DNA of 64,000 bases from Curtobacterium pusillum (GCF_007673235.1 NZ_VDZH01000005.1:1-64000), one strand, 5' to 3'; shown: positions 28,121 through 37,715, counted from the stretch's first letter. A program made the numbers and translations. Notes: a model not told the origin generated them from the sequence alone.

Positions 28121-28164
28121 CGGACTGGAGGCACGTGGCGGCGCCGCCCCGTGCCTCCAGTCCG
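28121..28164. repeat. Family-A palindrome, copy 4
   Basis: Arms CGGACTGGAGGCAC (28121-28134) and GTGCCTCCAGTCCG (28151-28164) enclose a second palindrome, GGCGGCGCCGCC. The left arm starts immediately after the acyl-CoA synthetase stop and the right arm ends at the thrE stop, so it fills the whole junction. Confidence 0.9.
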
Positions 28165-29505
28165 TCACCCGGTCGCGTCCACCCCGCGGTGCGGCGCGTT
28201 CCGCGCGAACAGGCCGGGCAGCAGCCCGCCGATCTTCGTGCCGATGCACAGGCTGACGAACGTGGCGAGCGGGGTCGCCAACGCCACCGGGTCGAAGGTC
28301 GCGACGGCGACGAGTCCCACTGTCCCGGGCACGAGCAGCAGGAACGCCGGGAAGAACGACACCGTCGCCGGGATCGCCGGCACGAGCCGTTCCAGCAGGC
28401 GCGTCGCCACGAAGAGGAGTGCGGCGGTCGCCCCGGTCGCGACGACGCTCCCCCACAGCGGAGTGGTTCCACTCACGAGCGCGTAGGCGGTGACCATGAC
28501 CGCGACGGACACGAGCGTCAGCCGCCAGCCCGACCGGAACACCAGGCCGAGACCGACGGCGAGACCCGCGACGGCGACCCACGACACCCAGTAGGACGGC
28601 ACCGCCTCCCACCCGCCGCGGTCCGTGCCGACGCCGGCGACTTCGCCGACGAGCGCCGCCGAGGACGGGTCGACGTGCAGCCCGGTCAGGGCGCTGCCAG
28701 CGGCGATCCCCGCCGCCATGAAGCCCAGCATGATGAGCCCCTGGACGAGCCTCGACGACCCGGTGACGATGTCCGCGGCGGTGAGTTCGAGCAGGGCGTT
28801 GGTGATGAGCGCCCCCGGCACGAACACCGCGACGGGGGCGCACACCGCGAAGAGCGGGACGTGGTCGAACCCGGTGCCGGCAGCGACGAGCCCGACGATC
28901 GTCGTCGACGCGAACGCCGCGAGGAAGGGGATGATCGCGACGGCCTCGCGGAAGCGCCGGAGGACCAGGCCGATCACCCCGACGAGCGCACCGACACCGA
29001 GGGCGACGAGGATCGCCCACCACGGGCAGCGGAACACGACCGCGAGGCCGGCGGAGGTCAGGGCGTTGCCGAGGATCCACGGCAGCGCGGGTGGCGGCAC
29101 GGTGCCGGCGCGGATGGCCCGGACGCGTGCGGGGATCTCCGCGAGGGCGATGGACCCGCTCTCGAGGCCGAGGACGAGCCGGTTCGCCCGGGCGGCCTGC
29201 CGCGAGGACAGTTCCACGCCCTCGGCGTTCACGATCGTGGCGGCGCCGGTGGCGACCTCGCTCACCATCACCAGGGCGGGCAGGACCCCGACCGCGAGCG
29301 TCGGTCCGACCCCGGCGGCGTCACGCGCCTTCTCGAGCGCCGACCGGACGTCGGTGACGGAGCTGCCGGCGTCGAGGAGCAGGGCGCCGAGCGTGCCGAG
29401 CAGCATCCCGACCGGGACCGTCTCGCCGTCGACGACCTCGACGTGCGCCTCGGGTCGGTTGATGGCGTTCCGCAGGTTCGCGAGTGCGCTTCCGATTCCG
29501 ACCAC
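28165..29505 (-). CDS. Threonine/serine exporter (ThrE family)
   Basis: The 446-residue protein has an N-terminal ThrE domain (formerly DUF1212) and about ten membrane helices, ending in the ThrE_2-like segment FPAFLLLVPGTVGLVAVATF. Corynebacterium ThrE exports threonine and serine. Features include AEGVELSSRQAARANRL, the family's amphipathic region. The GTG at 29505 is 8 nt after a TACGAT box, suggesting a leaderless mRNA. It converges on the acyl-CoA synthetase gene and is followed upstream by a family-B repeat. Confidence 0.87.
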   Translation of the reverse strand: MVGIGSALANLRNAINRPEAHVEVVDGETVPVGMLLGTLGALLLDAGSSVTDVRSALEKARDAAGVGPTLAVGVLPALVMVSEVATGAATIVNAEGVELSSRQAARANRLVLGLESGSIALAEIPARVRAIRAGTVPPPALPWILGNALTSAGLAVVFRCPWWAILVALGVGALVGVIGLVLRRFREAVAIIPFLAAFASTTIVGLVAAGTGFDHVPLFAVCAPVAVFVPGALITNALLELTAADIVTGSSRLVQGLIMLGFMAAGIAAGSALTGLHVDPSSAALVGEVAGVGTDRGGWEAVPSYWVSWVAVAGLAVGLGLVFRSGWRLTLVSVAVMVTAYALVSGTTPLWGSVVATGATAALLFVATRLLERLVPAIPATVSFFPAFLLLVPGTVGLVAVATFDPVALATPLATFVSLCIGTKIGGLLPGLFARNAPHRGVDATG

Positions 29506-29535
29506 GAGAGTCGATCGTAGTGCGCGCGCGGCGCG

Positions 29536-29605
29536 AGGCCGAGTCTCGCGCCAGGCGACGGTTCTCGCACGTCGGAGCGCGAGAACTGTCGCTCAGGCCG
29601 AGTCT
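29536..29605. repeat. Family-B palindromic element, copy 2
   Basis: GCCGAGTCTCG direct repeats (29536-29546 and 29595-29605) enclose GCGACGGTTCTCGC (29553-29566) and its near-complement GCGAGAACTGTCGC (29577-29590). The layout is the same as the copy at 10947-11015. It lies between the 5' side of thrE and the tRNA. Confidence 0.85.
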
Positions 29606-29651
29606 CGGCACGCCCGGCGCCCCACGCACGCCCGGCACCCTGCGCACTCGG

Positions 29652-29725
29652 TACCCCCGGTGGGACTCGAACCCACAACTCGGCGATTTTAAGTCGCATG
29701 CCTCTACCGATTGGGCCACGGGGGC
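29652..29725 (-). tRNA. tRNA-Leu (anticodon UAA)
   Basis: The cloverleaf can be drawn: acceptor GCCCCCG/CGGGGGT (7 bp with one G-U), D-arm GCC/GGC with AATCGG, anticodon loop CTTAAAA giving UAA, T-arm GTGGG-TTCGAGT-CCCAC, discriminator A. CCA is not encoded. The variable loop is only about 5 nt, not the long arm expected of class II tRNA-Leu, so the charging identity rests on the anticodon. UUA codons should be very rare here, as in bldA-type regulation in Streptomyces. Confidence 0.88.
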
Positions 29726-29760
29726 GGGCCGCAACAGCCTACCGACAGCCGGGACGCAGC

Positions 29761-29792
29761 GAGGCGGCCACCCCGTCGGGAGTGACCGCCTC
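29761..29792 (-). terminator. ndh 3' hairpin
   Basis: GAGGCGGCCAC and GTGACCGCCTC form an 11-bp stem with one mismatch and a 10-nt loop, 16 nt beyond the ndh stop. No U-tract follows. Confidence 0.55.
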
Positions 29793-29807
29793 GTGTGGAG
29801 CGTGTCG

Positions 29808-31289
29808 CTACTTGGCGTCGGCCGAGGCCTCGGCCTTCACGGGCTCGGCGTCGTTGGAGACGTCCTTCGCCGGCTCGCCGTACGCCGGGCCAGCGGTCCC
29901 GGCGGGCTGACCCTCGGCGGGAGCCTGCGCGGCTGCCGGAGCGGCAGGCGCCTCGGCAGCGGGCTTCGGACGGGACGCGAACGCCTCGAACGCGGCGCGC
30001 GGGGTCTCGCGGTCGTCGAGCGACGCGATGTCGCGGCCGAGGAAGAAGCCACCGACCCAGTCGCCGATGACGCGCCACTTGCGCTCCCACGACGGCATCG
30101 CCATGCCGTGGTAGCCGCGGTGGGCGCCCCACGCGAGGAAGCCCTTCATCGCGAACTTGCCCGACTGGAAGACGCCGATGCCGAGACCGAGGCCCGCGAC
30201 GGCGCCGAGGTTCTCGTGCTTGTAGTCGTTCGTCGCCTCGCCGCGGAGGGTGCCGACGAGGTTCTTCGCGAGCTGCTTCGCCTGACGGACCGCGTGCTGG
30301 GCGTTCGGCACGCAGAAGCCGCCGACGCCACCACCCGTGAGGTCCGGGACGGCCGCGACGTCACCGCAGGCCCACGCATCGGCGATCACGCCGTTGTCGT
30401 CGACGACGCGGAGGTCGGGCTGCACGCGGATGCGTCCACGCTGCTCGAGCGGGAAGTCGGTGCCCTTGACCATCGGGTTCGCCATGACGCCGGCGGTCCA
30501 GATGATGAGGTCGGACTCGATCTTCTCGATCGCGCCGTCGGTGGTCTTGAGCTCGCAGACGCCACCGACCGCGGAGGCCAGCTGGGTCTCGAGGTGCACC
30601 GTGGCACCGCGCTGCGCGAGGTTCTTGAGCACCCAGTGCGACGTCTCGAGCGACACCTCGGGCATGATGCGGCCCATGGCCTCCACCAGGTGGAAGTGCG
30701 TGTCGTCGAAGGACAGCTGCGGGTAGCTCTTCAGCAGGTCGGTGACGAAGGAGCGGAGCTCGGCGAACACCTCGATGCCGGCGAACCCACCGCCGACGAC
30801 CACGACGGTCAGCAGGCGGTCGCGCTCGGGACCGGCCGGCAGGTTCGCGGCCTTGTGGAAGTTCGTGAGGATCTTGTCGCGGATCGCCGCGGCCTCTTCG
30901 ATGGTCTTGAGGCCGATGGCCTCGTCCGCGACGCCCGGGATCGGGAAGGTGCGCGAGACCGCACCCGCGGTCATGACGATCTGGTCGTAGGACTCCTCCC
31001 ACGCCTCGCCCTCGGCCGGGGTGATGGTCGCCGTCTTGGTGGCGTGGTCGACCTTCGTGACCTTCGCGGTGACGACGCGCGTCTTCTTGAGGTGGCGACG
31101 GTGCGACACGATCGCGTGGCGCGGCTCGATGGAACCGGCCGCGACCTCGGGGAGGAACGGCTGGTACGTCATGTACGGCAGCGGGTCCACCATCACGACC
31201 TCGGCTTCGCCCTGGCGAAGGTGCTTCTCGAGCTTCCAGGCGGTGTAGAAACCGGCGTAACCGCCGCCGACGACGAGGATCTTGGGCAC
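29808..31289 (-). CDS. ndh: Type II NADH:quinone oxidoreductase
   Basis: This non-proton-pumping, peripheral membrane flavoprotein passes electrons from NADH to menaquinone. The 493-residue protein has an N-terminal FAD motif KILVVGGGYAGFYTAWKLE, a second NADH-binding motif VVVVGGGFAGIEVFAEL (about 165-181), the FAD-contacting ACGDVAAVPD, and C-terminal hydrophobic/amphipathic segments for membrane attachment. The last 60 residues are an unusual Ala/Pro/Glu-rich tail. The start at 31289 gives MPKILVVGGG. It follows DUF501 by 38 nt, where ppx often sits in relatives. Confidence 0.93.
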   Translation of the reverse strand: MPKILVVGGGYAGFYTAWKLEKHLRQGEAEVVMVDPLPYMTYQPFLPEVAAGSIEPRHAIVSHRRHLKKTRVVTAKVTKVDHATKTATITPAEGEAWEESYDQIVMTAGAVSRTFPIPGVADEAIGLKTIEEAAAIRDKILTNFHKAANLPAGPERDRLLTVVVVGGGFAGIEVFAELRSFVTDLLKSYPQLSFDDTHFHLVEAMGRIMPEVSLETSHWVLKNLAQRGATVHLETQLASAVGGVCELKTTDGAIEKIESDLIIWTAGVMANPMVKGTDFPLEQRGRIRVQPDLRVVDDNGVIADAWACGDVAAVPDLTGGGVGGFCVPNAQHAVRQAKQLAKNLVGTLRGEATNDYKHENLGAVAGLGLGIGVFQSGKFAMKGFLAWGAHRGYHGMAMPSWERKWRVIGDWVGGFFLGRDIASLDDRETPRAAFEAFASRPKPAAEAPAAPAAAQAPAEGQPAGTAGPAYGEPAKDVSNDAEPVKAEASADAK

Positions 31290-31327
31290 GGGGGATGATC
31301 TCCTTGGATGGGGGTTTCGGAGTCGAG

Positions 31328-31876
31328 TCAGACTTCGCCGCCACCCGCCCCGACTCCAGCGTCTGCACCGCCATCATACGCCCGGCACTCACACCGGGAG
31401 GGCGACCAGTCCGCGCGCTCGAGCGCGAGGTCGCCGATGGGGTTGACGCCGGGTCCGGCGGCGAGGGCGTGACCGACGAGGGCGTGCAGGCACTTCACGC
31501 GGGTGGGCATGCCACCGGCGCTGATGCCGTCGATCTCGTCGACGTGCTCGATCGACTCGCGATCGGCCAGGTAGGACTCGTGGGCCGCGAGGTACGCAGC
31601 CGCGGTGGTGTCGTCCTCGAGCAGTGCTGCCAGCTCCGGCATCACCTGGTTCGCCTCGAGGGTGCTGACCGCGGCGGTGGCCGCGGGGTGGCACAGGTAG
31701 TAGAACGTCGGGAACGGGGTGCCGTTCGACAGACGGGGCTTCGTGGAGACGACCGTGGGGTTGCCACAGACGCAGCGTGCCGCGATCCCGATGACGTCGC
31801 GCGCCGGTCGGCCGAGCTGCGCCGACACGACCTGGACGTCGCGGTCGGAGGGCGGGTCGAAGGGAGGGGTCGTCAC
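31328..31876 (-). CDS. DUF501 domain protein
   Basis: The 182-residue protein has the DUF501 hallmarks: VVSTKPRLSNGTPFPTFYYLC, a middle helical part, HVDEIDGISAGGMPTRVKCLHALVGHALA with conserved Cys/His, and a Cys pair in SRCECRAYD. CVCGNP near the N-terminus and the later Cys suggest metal binding, but no function is known. The GTG at 31876 lies 9 nt after a TAGGCT box (minus strand), so it may also have its own leaderless transcript. It follows the ftsB-like gene by 35 nt in the conserved eno-divIC-DUF501 order. Confidence 0.92.
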   Translation of the reverse strand: MTTPPFDPPSDRDVQVVSAQLGRPARDVIGIAARCVCGNPTVVSTKPRLSNGTPFPTFYYLCHPAATAAVSTLEANQVMPELAALLEDDTTAAAYLAAHESYLADRESIEHVDEIDGISAGGMPTRVKCLHALVGHALAAGPGVNPIGDLALERADWSPSRCECRAYDGGADAGVGAGGGEV

Positions 31877-31911
31877 GGGAACGTGAGCCTACCGGAGTCC
31901 CGCGTCAGGTC

Positions 31912-32445
31912 CTACTTGGTGTCACCGGTGCCGGAGACGTCCGGCGCGACGAGGTCCTGGGTGGTCTCGTCCGTGAGGCCCGACGTCAGCACCGACGACA
32001 GCATCGCCTGCACCCAGTCGACCTTCGGCGTCTGCACCGTCGAGCTCACGGGCGTCCCGGAGTCTGTGGTCGGCTGCCCGTCGGCCCTCGGGTTCTCCGC
32101 ACCCATGACGAGGTAACTCTCCTCGCCCGGGTACACGTAGAGCAGCCGGTCGCGCGCCTGCGCCTCGATGTACGCCGGGTCGTCCCAGCGGGCGACGTCC
32201 TTCTTCTTCTGCGCGACGTCGGCCTTCTGGCTCGCGACCTCACGCTGCTGCTGGGCGATCTGCTCCTGCTGCTGGATGAGCGTCCGGAGCGACGGGGCGA
32301 GGACCACGACGAACAGCACGATGATCACGAGCATGAGCAGGCTGAAGCCGGAGAACCGGATCGAGCGGTACCACGGCTGGTCGGGCGTGCCGCCCTCCGG
32401 CATGGCCACGGGGACGCGGCGGACGCGGGGCTTCTGGCTGGGCAC
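31912..32445 (-). CDS. FtsB/DivIC-type septum formation initiator
   Basis: This divisome protein links FtsL and FtsQ at the septum. The 177-residue product has a short cytoplasmic N-terminus, one membrane helix (about 34-53), a Gln/Lys-rich coiled coil (about 55-88) and the DivIC motif WDDPAYIEAQARDRLLYVYPGE. A disordered Thr/Ser-rich tail follows. The GTG at 32445 is used. It lies between eno and DUF501, as is usual in actinobacteria, though the gap to eno is 305 nt, longer than normal. Confidence 0.9.
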   Translation of the reverse strand: MPSQKPRVRRVPVAMPEGGTPDQPWYRSIRFSGFSLLMLVIIVLFVVVLAPSLRTLIQQQEQIAQQQREVASQKADVAQKKKDVARWDDPAYIEAQARDRLLYVYPGEESYLVMGAENPRADGQPTTDSGTPVSSTVQTPKVDWVQAMLSSVLTSGLTDETTQDLVAPDVSGTGDTK

Positions 32446-32591
32446 GGTCCGACGATAACCCGACTGCGGTGCGTCGGGCGGTCGGCACGCGGCCGTTCGT
32501 TGCCCTCTCAGGCGGCCTGGAGGCGCGGCTCGCCCCCGCCACGTCGCTCACGTCCGCCCCGTGGTCGCGTCACACGCCGCGCGCGCTTCGC

Positions 32592-32680
32592 CGAGGTCGC
32601 ACGATCTGTCGCCTGCGCCCGGCGCGAGCGGCATGTCGTGCGACCTCGACGTCCTGCGGGCGGCCTGTCGTGCGACCTCG
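32592..32680. repeat. Triple inverted 13-mer CGAGGTCGCACGA
   Basis: One copy reads forward (32592-32604) and two read as the complement TCGTGCGACCTCG (32636-32648 and 32668-32680). The forward copy can pair with either of the other two, giving alternative hairpins. Confidence 0.8.
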
Positions 32681-32700
32681 CGCGCAGCCCCGCGTGCACG

Positions 32701-32738
32701 ACGAGACGCCGCCCTCCTGGAGGAGGACGGCGTCTCGT
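32701..32738 (-). terminator. eno terminator
   Basis: ACGAGACGCCGCCCTCCT (32701-32718) and AGGAGGACGGCGTCTCGT (32721-32738) form an 18-bp stem with one mismatch, 12 nt beyond the eno stop. It should separate eno from the ftsB gene, at least partly. Confidence 0.75.
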
Positions 32739-32750
32739 GGGGTGCGCTGG

Positions 32751-34079
<1,329 letters not shown>

Positions 34080-34130
34080 CTACCGACGCCGGGTGAACGC
34101 GAGGCGCGCATGACGCCCCCTGTGCACAAC

Positions 34131-35375
34131 TCACGCCAGCGGGCGGAACTCCACACCCTCGAGCGACTCGGTGTCGGCACGGACGGAGGCGAACGCGTCG
34201 AAGCCCTGCTCGACGAGCCCGGAGAGCAGGTTCTTCGTGTTCTTGGTCCGCCGTTCGAGCCGGACACGACGGTGCGACTCGAGCGCCTCGGCCTTGAGCG
34301 CGGCGAGCCGGACGGGGTCGACGTCCTTGTCGTACACGAGCACGACGGCGTCGGACTCCGCGGACTCGGGCAGCGTGACGAGGTCCACCAGGCGCTCGAA
34401 GCCGAGCGAGAACCCGACGGCTGGCACGTCCTGACCGAGGAACCGGCCGATCATGCCGTCGTACCGACCGCCGCCGCCGAGGCTGTAGCCGAAGTCCGGG
34501 TGCGCCACCTCGAAGATCGTCCCGGTGTAGTACCCCATGCCCCGGACCAGCGTCGGGTCGAAGCGCAGGTCGACCCCGGGCAGCGCCGAGCGGAGGCGCA
34601 GCAGGTCGTCGAACGCGTCGGCGTCGAGCCACTCGGCGCCGGTCACCGCGTCCCAGTCGGCGGACTCGAGCGCGCGGATCGTGTCCTCGAGCCCCGGCAG
34701 CTCGGCGCCGATGGTCTCGCGGAGCTCCGCCGCGACGCCGTCCGGGCCGATCTTGTCGAGCTTGTCGATCGTGATGAGCGCCCGGTCCGCGGCGGCCGGC
34801 TCGGTGATCCCCCACGAGGCGAGGAGCGCCAGCAGGACGCGGCGGTCGTTGATCCGGATCGTGGTGCCAGCGATCCCCAGGGCGTCGAGCGCCGCCGTCG
34901 TCGCGCGGATCAGTTCGATCTCGGCGAGCTGTCCGGGCTCGCCGAGGATGTCGATGTCGCACTGCACGAACTGGCGGTAACGCCCCTTCTGCGGGCGCTC
35001 GGCACGCCAGACCGGAGCGATCTGCACGGACCGGAACACCGACGGCAGCTCGGCGCGGTGCGAGGCGTAGAACCGGGCCAGCGGCACGGTGAGGTCGAAC
35101 CGGAGTCCGAGGTCGGCGAGGTCGAGCGGAGCCTCGGCACGCTGCAGGTCCTCGGTCGAGAGCCCGCGCTTCATCACCGCGAACGCGAGCTTCTCGTTGT
35201 CGCCCCCGAGGCCCGAGTGCAGGCGCGCGGCGTCCTCGACGACGGGGGTCTCGATCTCGTCGAACCCGTGCCGGGCGTACACGCCGCGGATGACTCCGAG
35301 CACGTGCTCGCGCCGGGCCTTGTCCGCCGGGAGGAAGTCACGCATGCCACGGGGTGCCGTCACGGTCGAAGCCAT
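34131..35375 (-). CDS. hisS: Histidyl-tRNA synthetase
   Basis: This class II synthetase charges tRNA-His. The 414-residue protein has motif 2 residues around RFDLTVPLARFYA and FRSVQIAPVWRAERPQKGRYRQF, the histidine-specific VRGMGYYTGTIFEV, and motif 3 GFSLGFERL. The C-terminal anticodon-binding domain is present (VLVYDKDVDPVRLAALKAE). Length is normal. The ATG at 35375 (MASTVTAPRGMRDFLP) is chosen by homology. In relatives eno usually follows mazG directly; here hisS lies between them. Confidence 0.95.
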   Translation of the reverse strand: MASTVTAPRGMRDFLPADKARREHVLGVIRGVYARHGFDEIETPVVEDAARLHSGLGGDNEKLAFAVMKRGLSTEDLQRAEAPLDLADLGLRFDLTVPLARFYASHRAELPSVFRSVQIAPVWRAERPQKGRYRQFVQCDIDILGEPGQLAEIELIRATTAALDALGIAGTTIRINDRRVLLALLASWGITEPAAADRALITIDKLDKIGPDGVAAELRETIGAELPGLEDTIRALESADWDAVTGAEWLDADAFDDLLRLRSALPGVDLRFDPTLVRGMGYYTGTIFEVAHPDFGYSLGGGGRYDGMIGRFLGQDVPAVGFSLGFERLVDLVTLPESAESDAVVLVYDKDVDPVRLAALKAEALESHRRVRLERRTKNTKNLLSGLVEQGFDAFASVRADTESLEGVEFRPLA

Positions 35376-35406
35376 GCGGCAATTCTGGCAGATGGGCAAC
35401 TCGGGC

Positions 35407-35435
35407 TTGCGCACCTCCCGACCGGGTGATATTCT
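35407..35435 (+). promoter_or_regulatory. Promoter of the candidate small RNA
   Basis: TTGCGC (35407-35412) and TATTCT (35430-35435) are separated by exactly 17 nt. Transcription should start near 35442. No plus-strand gene follows closely, since mazG is antisense. Confidence 0.55.
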
Positions 35436-35441
35436 GAATCC

Positions 35442-35613
35442 AGAACCTCGGTCCGACGGATGCCTGATCCATTCGTCGAACCGATCGCGTGGGCAACGTG
35501 CTGCAGTGTGCCCCGCGGTTCGAGCGGGCTTCCCTGCCGACACCTCTATCCCTGGTGGTGTCGTCTGCCCGCTCGCGGGCGTCCTCCTTTTTTCGGGTTG
35601 GGAGGACGCCCGC
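35442..35613 (+). ncRNA. Candidate structured small RNA between hisS and mazG
   Basis: Downstream of the promoter are four hairpins: CGAACCG/CGGTTCG (35477-35483 with 35516-35522), nested GGGCA/TGCCC (35491-35495 with 35509-35513), CGACACC/GGTGTCG (35538-35544 with 35557-35563) and GCCCGC/GCGGGC (35567-35572 with 35575-35580). A T6 run lies at 35588-35593. The last GCGGGC can instead join a 13-bp stem (35575-35587 with 35601-35613), so two 3' structures exclude each other. It does not match the SRP, tmRNA, RNase P or 6S RNA motifs I know. The exact ends are inferred. Confidence 0.45.
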
Positions 35614-35682
35614 ACTCTCCCGCCGTCCGCGGACCCGATCGTCGCGCCGCTGCGATGCGCGCGGGCGGCACTCCTCCCCCGC

Positions 35683-36360
35683 TCAGTCCCTCGCGCGACC
35701 GGCCGCTTCCAGGTCGGTGACCGCAGCACGCAGGCTCGCGATCGGATCGATCCCGGCGTCCCGCGCGTCCGCGACGGACGCGAGCAGCGCCGCGCCCCAC
35801 GATCGGTCGACGGCCCTGGAATCGCCGTCACGCGTGACCGGGCCGCCCGACGCGACCACGTCGTCCTGGACGTCCGCCACGACCGTGGCGACGACCGTGG
35901 CGGCATCGCCACGTTCCTCCAGGCGTTCCAGCAGTTTCACCGCACGTTCCAGGGGCGGCATCGCCCGCGGGACCCCGTCGAACAGGCTCCGCCGCGACGA
36001 CTTCTCCGCCGCCTTCGCCGCTCTCCAGACCCGGACGACCTCCTCGACGGTGTCGGCGTGCTCGGCCCCGAACACGTGCGGGTGGCGCCGGACCATCTTG
36101 TCGCGGGCACCGGCGGCCACGTCCTCGAGGTCGAACGACTCCGCGAGCCCCGCGTGCAGCACGACCTGGTAGAGCACGTCGCCGAGTTCCTCACGCAGTT
36201 CCTGCGGGTCCTCGTCGTCGATCGCGTCCACGAGTTCGTACGACTCCTCGACGGCGTACCGCGCGAGCGTGGCGTGGGTCTGCGCCCGGTTCCACACGCA
36301 TCCACCGGACGGGGCGAGCAGGCGGTCGACGACTTCGACGAGGTCCGAGACGGCGGTCAT
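35683..36360 (-). CDS. mazG: MazG nucleoside triphosphate pyrophosphohydrolase
   Basis: MazG hydrolyses NTPs to NMP and pyrophosphate, cleansing non-canonical nucleotides and tuning stress responses. The 225-residue protein has a MazG fold with EESYELVDAIDDEDPQELREELGDVLYQVVLHA (metal-binding EExxE and ExxD residues, about 38-70) and a second, less conserved half. That is shorter than the 263-residue E. coli form and similar to actinobacterial ones. The start at 36360 gives MTAVSDLVEVV. It is part of the conserved mfd-mazG-eno order, here interrupted by nhaA. Confidence 0.9.
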   Translation of the reverse strand: MTAVSDLVEVVDRLLAPSGGCVWNRAQTHATLARYAVEESYELVDAIDDEDPQELREELGDVLYQVVLHAGLAESFDLEDVAAGARDKMVRRHPHVFGAEHADTVEEVVRVWRAAKAAEKSSRRSLFDGVPRAMPPLERAVKLLERLEERGDAATVVATVVADVQDDVVASGGPVTRDGDSRAVDRSWGAALLASVADARDAGIDPIASLRAAVTDLEAAGRARD

Positions 36361-36480
36361 GTCGTCATCGTGTCACGCCGGGATGCCTGGACGGCGGCTG
36401 GACGCGGCCGGTATGCTGGACGTGGCGTGTCGGGAAGTCTGGTCGACGGACCATCACCCGATCCCGATCGACGGAGCTCC

Positions 36481-37659
36481 ATGTCCGCACTCTTCCGCTC
36501 CCCTCGGTTCAGCGCCGTCGCCCTCCTCGCTGCAGCCCTCCTCGGTCTTGCAGTGGCGAACTCCCCGCTCGGCCCCGGCCTCGAGCACGTCCTGCACGTC
36601 CACGCCCCGTGGGGCCCTGTCGGTCTCGACCTCTCGGTGTCGCACTGGATCAGCGACGGCCTGCTCGCGGTGTTCTTCCTGCTGGTCGCGATCGAACTGA
36701 AGCACGAGCTCGTCGTCGGGGAGCTGTCCAACCCGAAGACGGCGGTCATCCCCGCCATCGCCGCGGTCGGCGGTGTCGTCGTCCCCGCCGGCGTGTACCT
36801 CGCGGTGACGGCCGGCACCCCGTACGGGCACGGCTGGCCGATCCCGACCGCGACGGACATCGCCTTCGCCCTCGGTGTCCTCGCGATGTTCGGCCGCGGG
36901 CTGCCCTCGACGCTCCGGGTCTTCCTGCTCGCACTCGCCGTGCTCGACGACCTCATCGCGATCGTCATCATCGCGGTGGTGTTCGCCCACGACACCGACT
37001 TCCTCGCGCTCGCCGGCGCGGTGGTGGTGCTCGCGGCCTTCTGGCTGCTCGGCAAGGCCCTGCGCCCCGGGCGTTCCGGCCAGGCGTGGGTCATCGCGGG
37101 CATGGTCGTGCTCGGGCTCCTGACGTGGTGGCTCGTCTACCACTCTGGCGTGCACGCGACGATCGCCGGCGTCGCGCTCGGACTCGTGCTGCCGCGCCGC
37201 CCCGGCCACACCCTGCACGGGAACGTCGAGCCGTGGTCCAACGCGATCGTCCTGCCGGTGTTCGCGTTCGCCTCGGCTGCCGTCGTCGTTCCGGCAGTGG
37301 GCATCGGCCAGCTCTCCCCCACGTTCTGGGCCGTCGTGCTCGCGCTGCCGGTGGGCAAGGTGATCGGCATCACGCTGTTCGGGGCGGTCGCGACGCGGAT
37401 CTTCCGGGCTCCCGGTCGGTCGACGCTGTCCTTCTGGTCCATCGTCACGGTCGGCGTCCTCGGCGGCATCGGCTTCACGGTGTCGTTGCTCATGAACGAG
37501 CTGGCGTTCGCACGCAACGAGGAGATCCTCGACGAGGGCGTCCTCGCGGTCCTGGTCGGCTCGGGCATCGCGATCGTCGCCTCGGCCGTGGTCGTCAGCG
37601 TGCGGGCGCGCCGCTACCGGGCACGACGCGAGCTCTCCGAGGCCGAGGCCACCGAGTAG
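36481..37659 (+). CDS. nhaA: Na+/H+ antiporter NhaA
   Basis: NhaA exchanges Na+ or Li+ for protons across the membrane. The 392-residue protein has about 12 helices, the signature PTATDIAFALGVLAMFG (about 122-138) and the twin aspartates in LAVLDDLIAIVIIA that bind the ion. CGGAG before the ATG at 36481 supports the start; TATGCT at 36412-36417 may be its -10 box. It is inverted relative to its neighbours mfd and mazG, so it appears to be an insertion into an old gene order. Confidence 0.94.
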   Translation: MSALFRSPRFSAVALLAAALLGLAVANSPLGPGLEHVLHVHAPWGPVGLDLSVSHWISDGLLAVFFLLVAIELKHELVVGELSNPKTAVIPAIAAVGGVVVPAGVYLAVTAGTPYGHGWPIPTATDIAFALGVLAMFGRGLPSTLRVFLLALAVLDDLIAIVIIAVVFAHDTDFLALAGAVVVLAAFWLLGKALRPGRSGQAWVIAGMVVLGLLTWWLVYHSGVHATIAGVALGLVLPRRPGHTLHGNVEPWSNAIVLPVFAFASAAVVVPAVGIGQLSPTFWAVVLALPVGKVIGITLFGAVATRIFRAPGRSTLSFWSIVTVGVLGGIGFTVSLLMNELAFARNEEILDEGVLAVLVGSGIAIVASAVVVSVRARRYRARRELSEAEATE

Positions 37660-37715
37660 CAGCCCGCGCGCGGGTGCGTCCGTGCCGGGACTCGCGTTGA
37701 CCGATCGACTCCGAA

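Larger units (their letters stand above)
32446..32750. other. 305-bp eno-ftsB spacer with repeats
   Basis: No credible gene. It holds a single family-A arm (GGCCTGGAGGCGCGGC, about 32515), three copies of the 13-mer CGAGGTCGCACGA (32592-32604 forward, 32636-32648 and 32668-32680 inverted), and the eno terminator. Confidence 0.65.
35376..35682. other. 307-bp hisS-mazG gap
   Basis: No credible protein gene. The gap contains the hisS promoter side, a plus-strand promoter and a structured candidate small RNA, annotated separately. Confidence 0.7.

Noticed and set aside
35567..35613. A clean Rho-independent terminator for the small RNA
   Set aside because: The T6 run is 7 nt from the nearest stem and lies in the loop of the alternative stem, so it is not a textbook terminator; the 3' end is left open.
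35460..35720. Small plus-strand open frames inside the hisS-mazG gap
   Set aside because: No ribosome site and composition unlike coding sequence; the region is better explained as a structured RNA.
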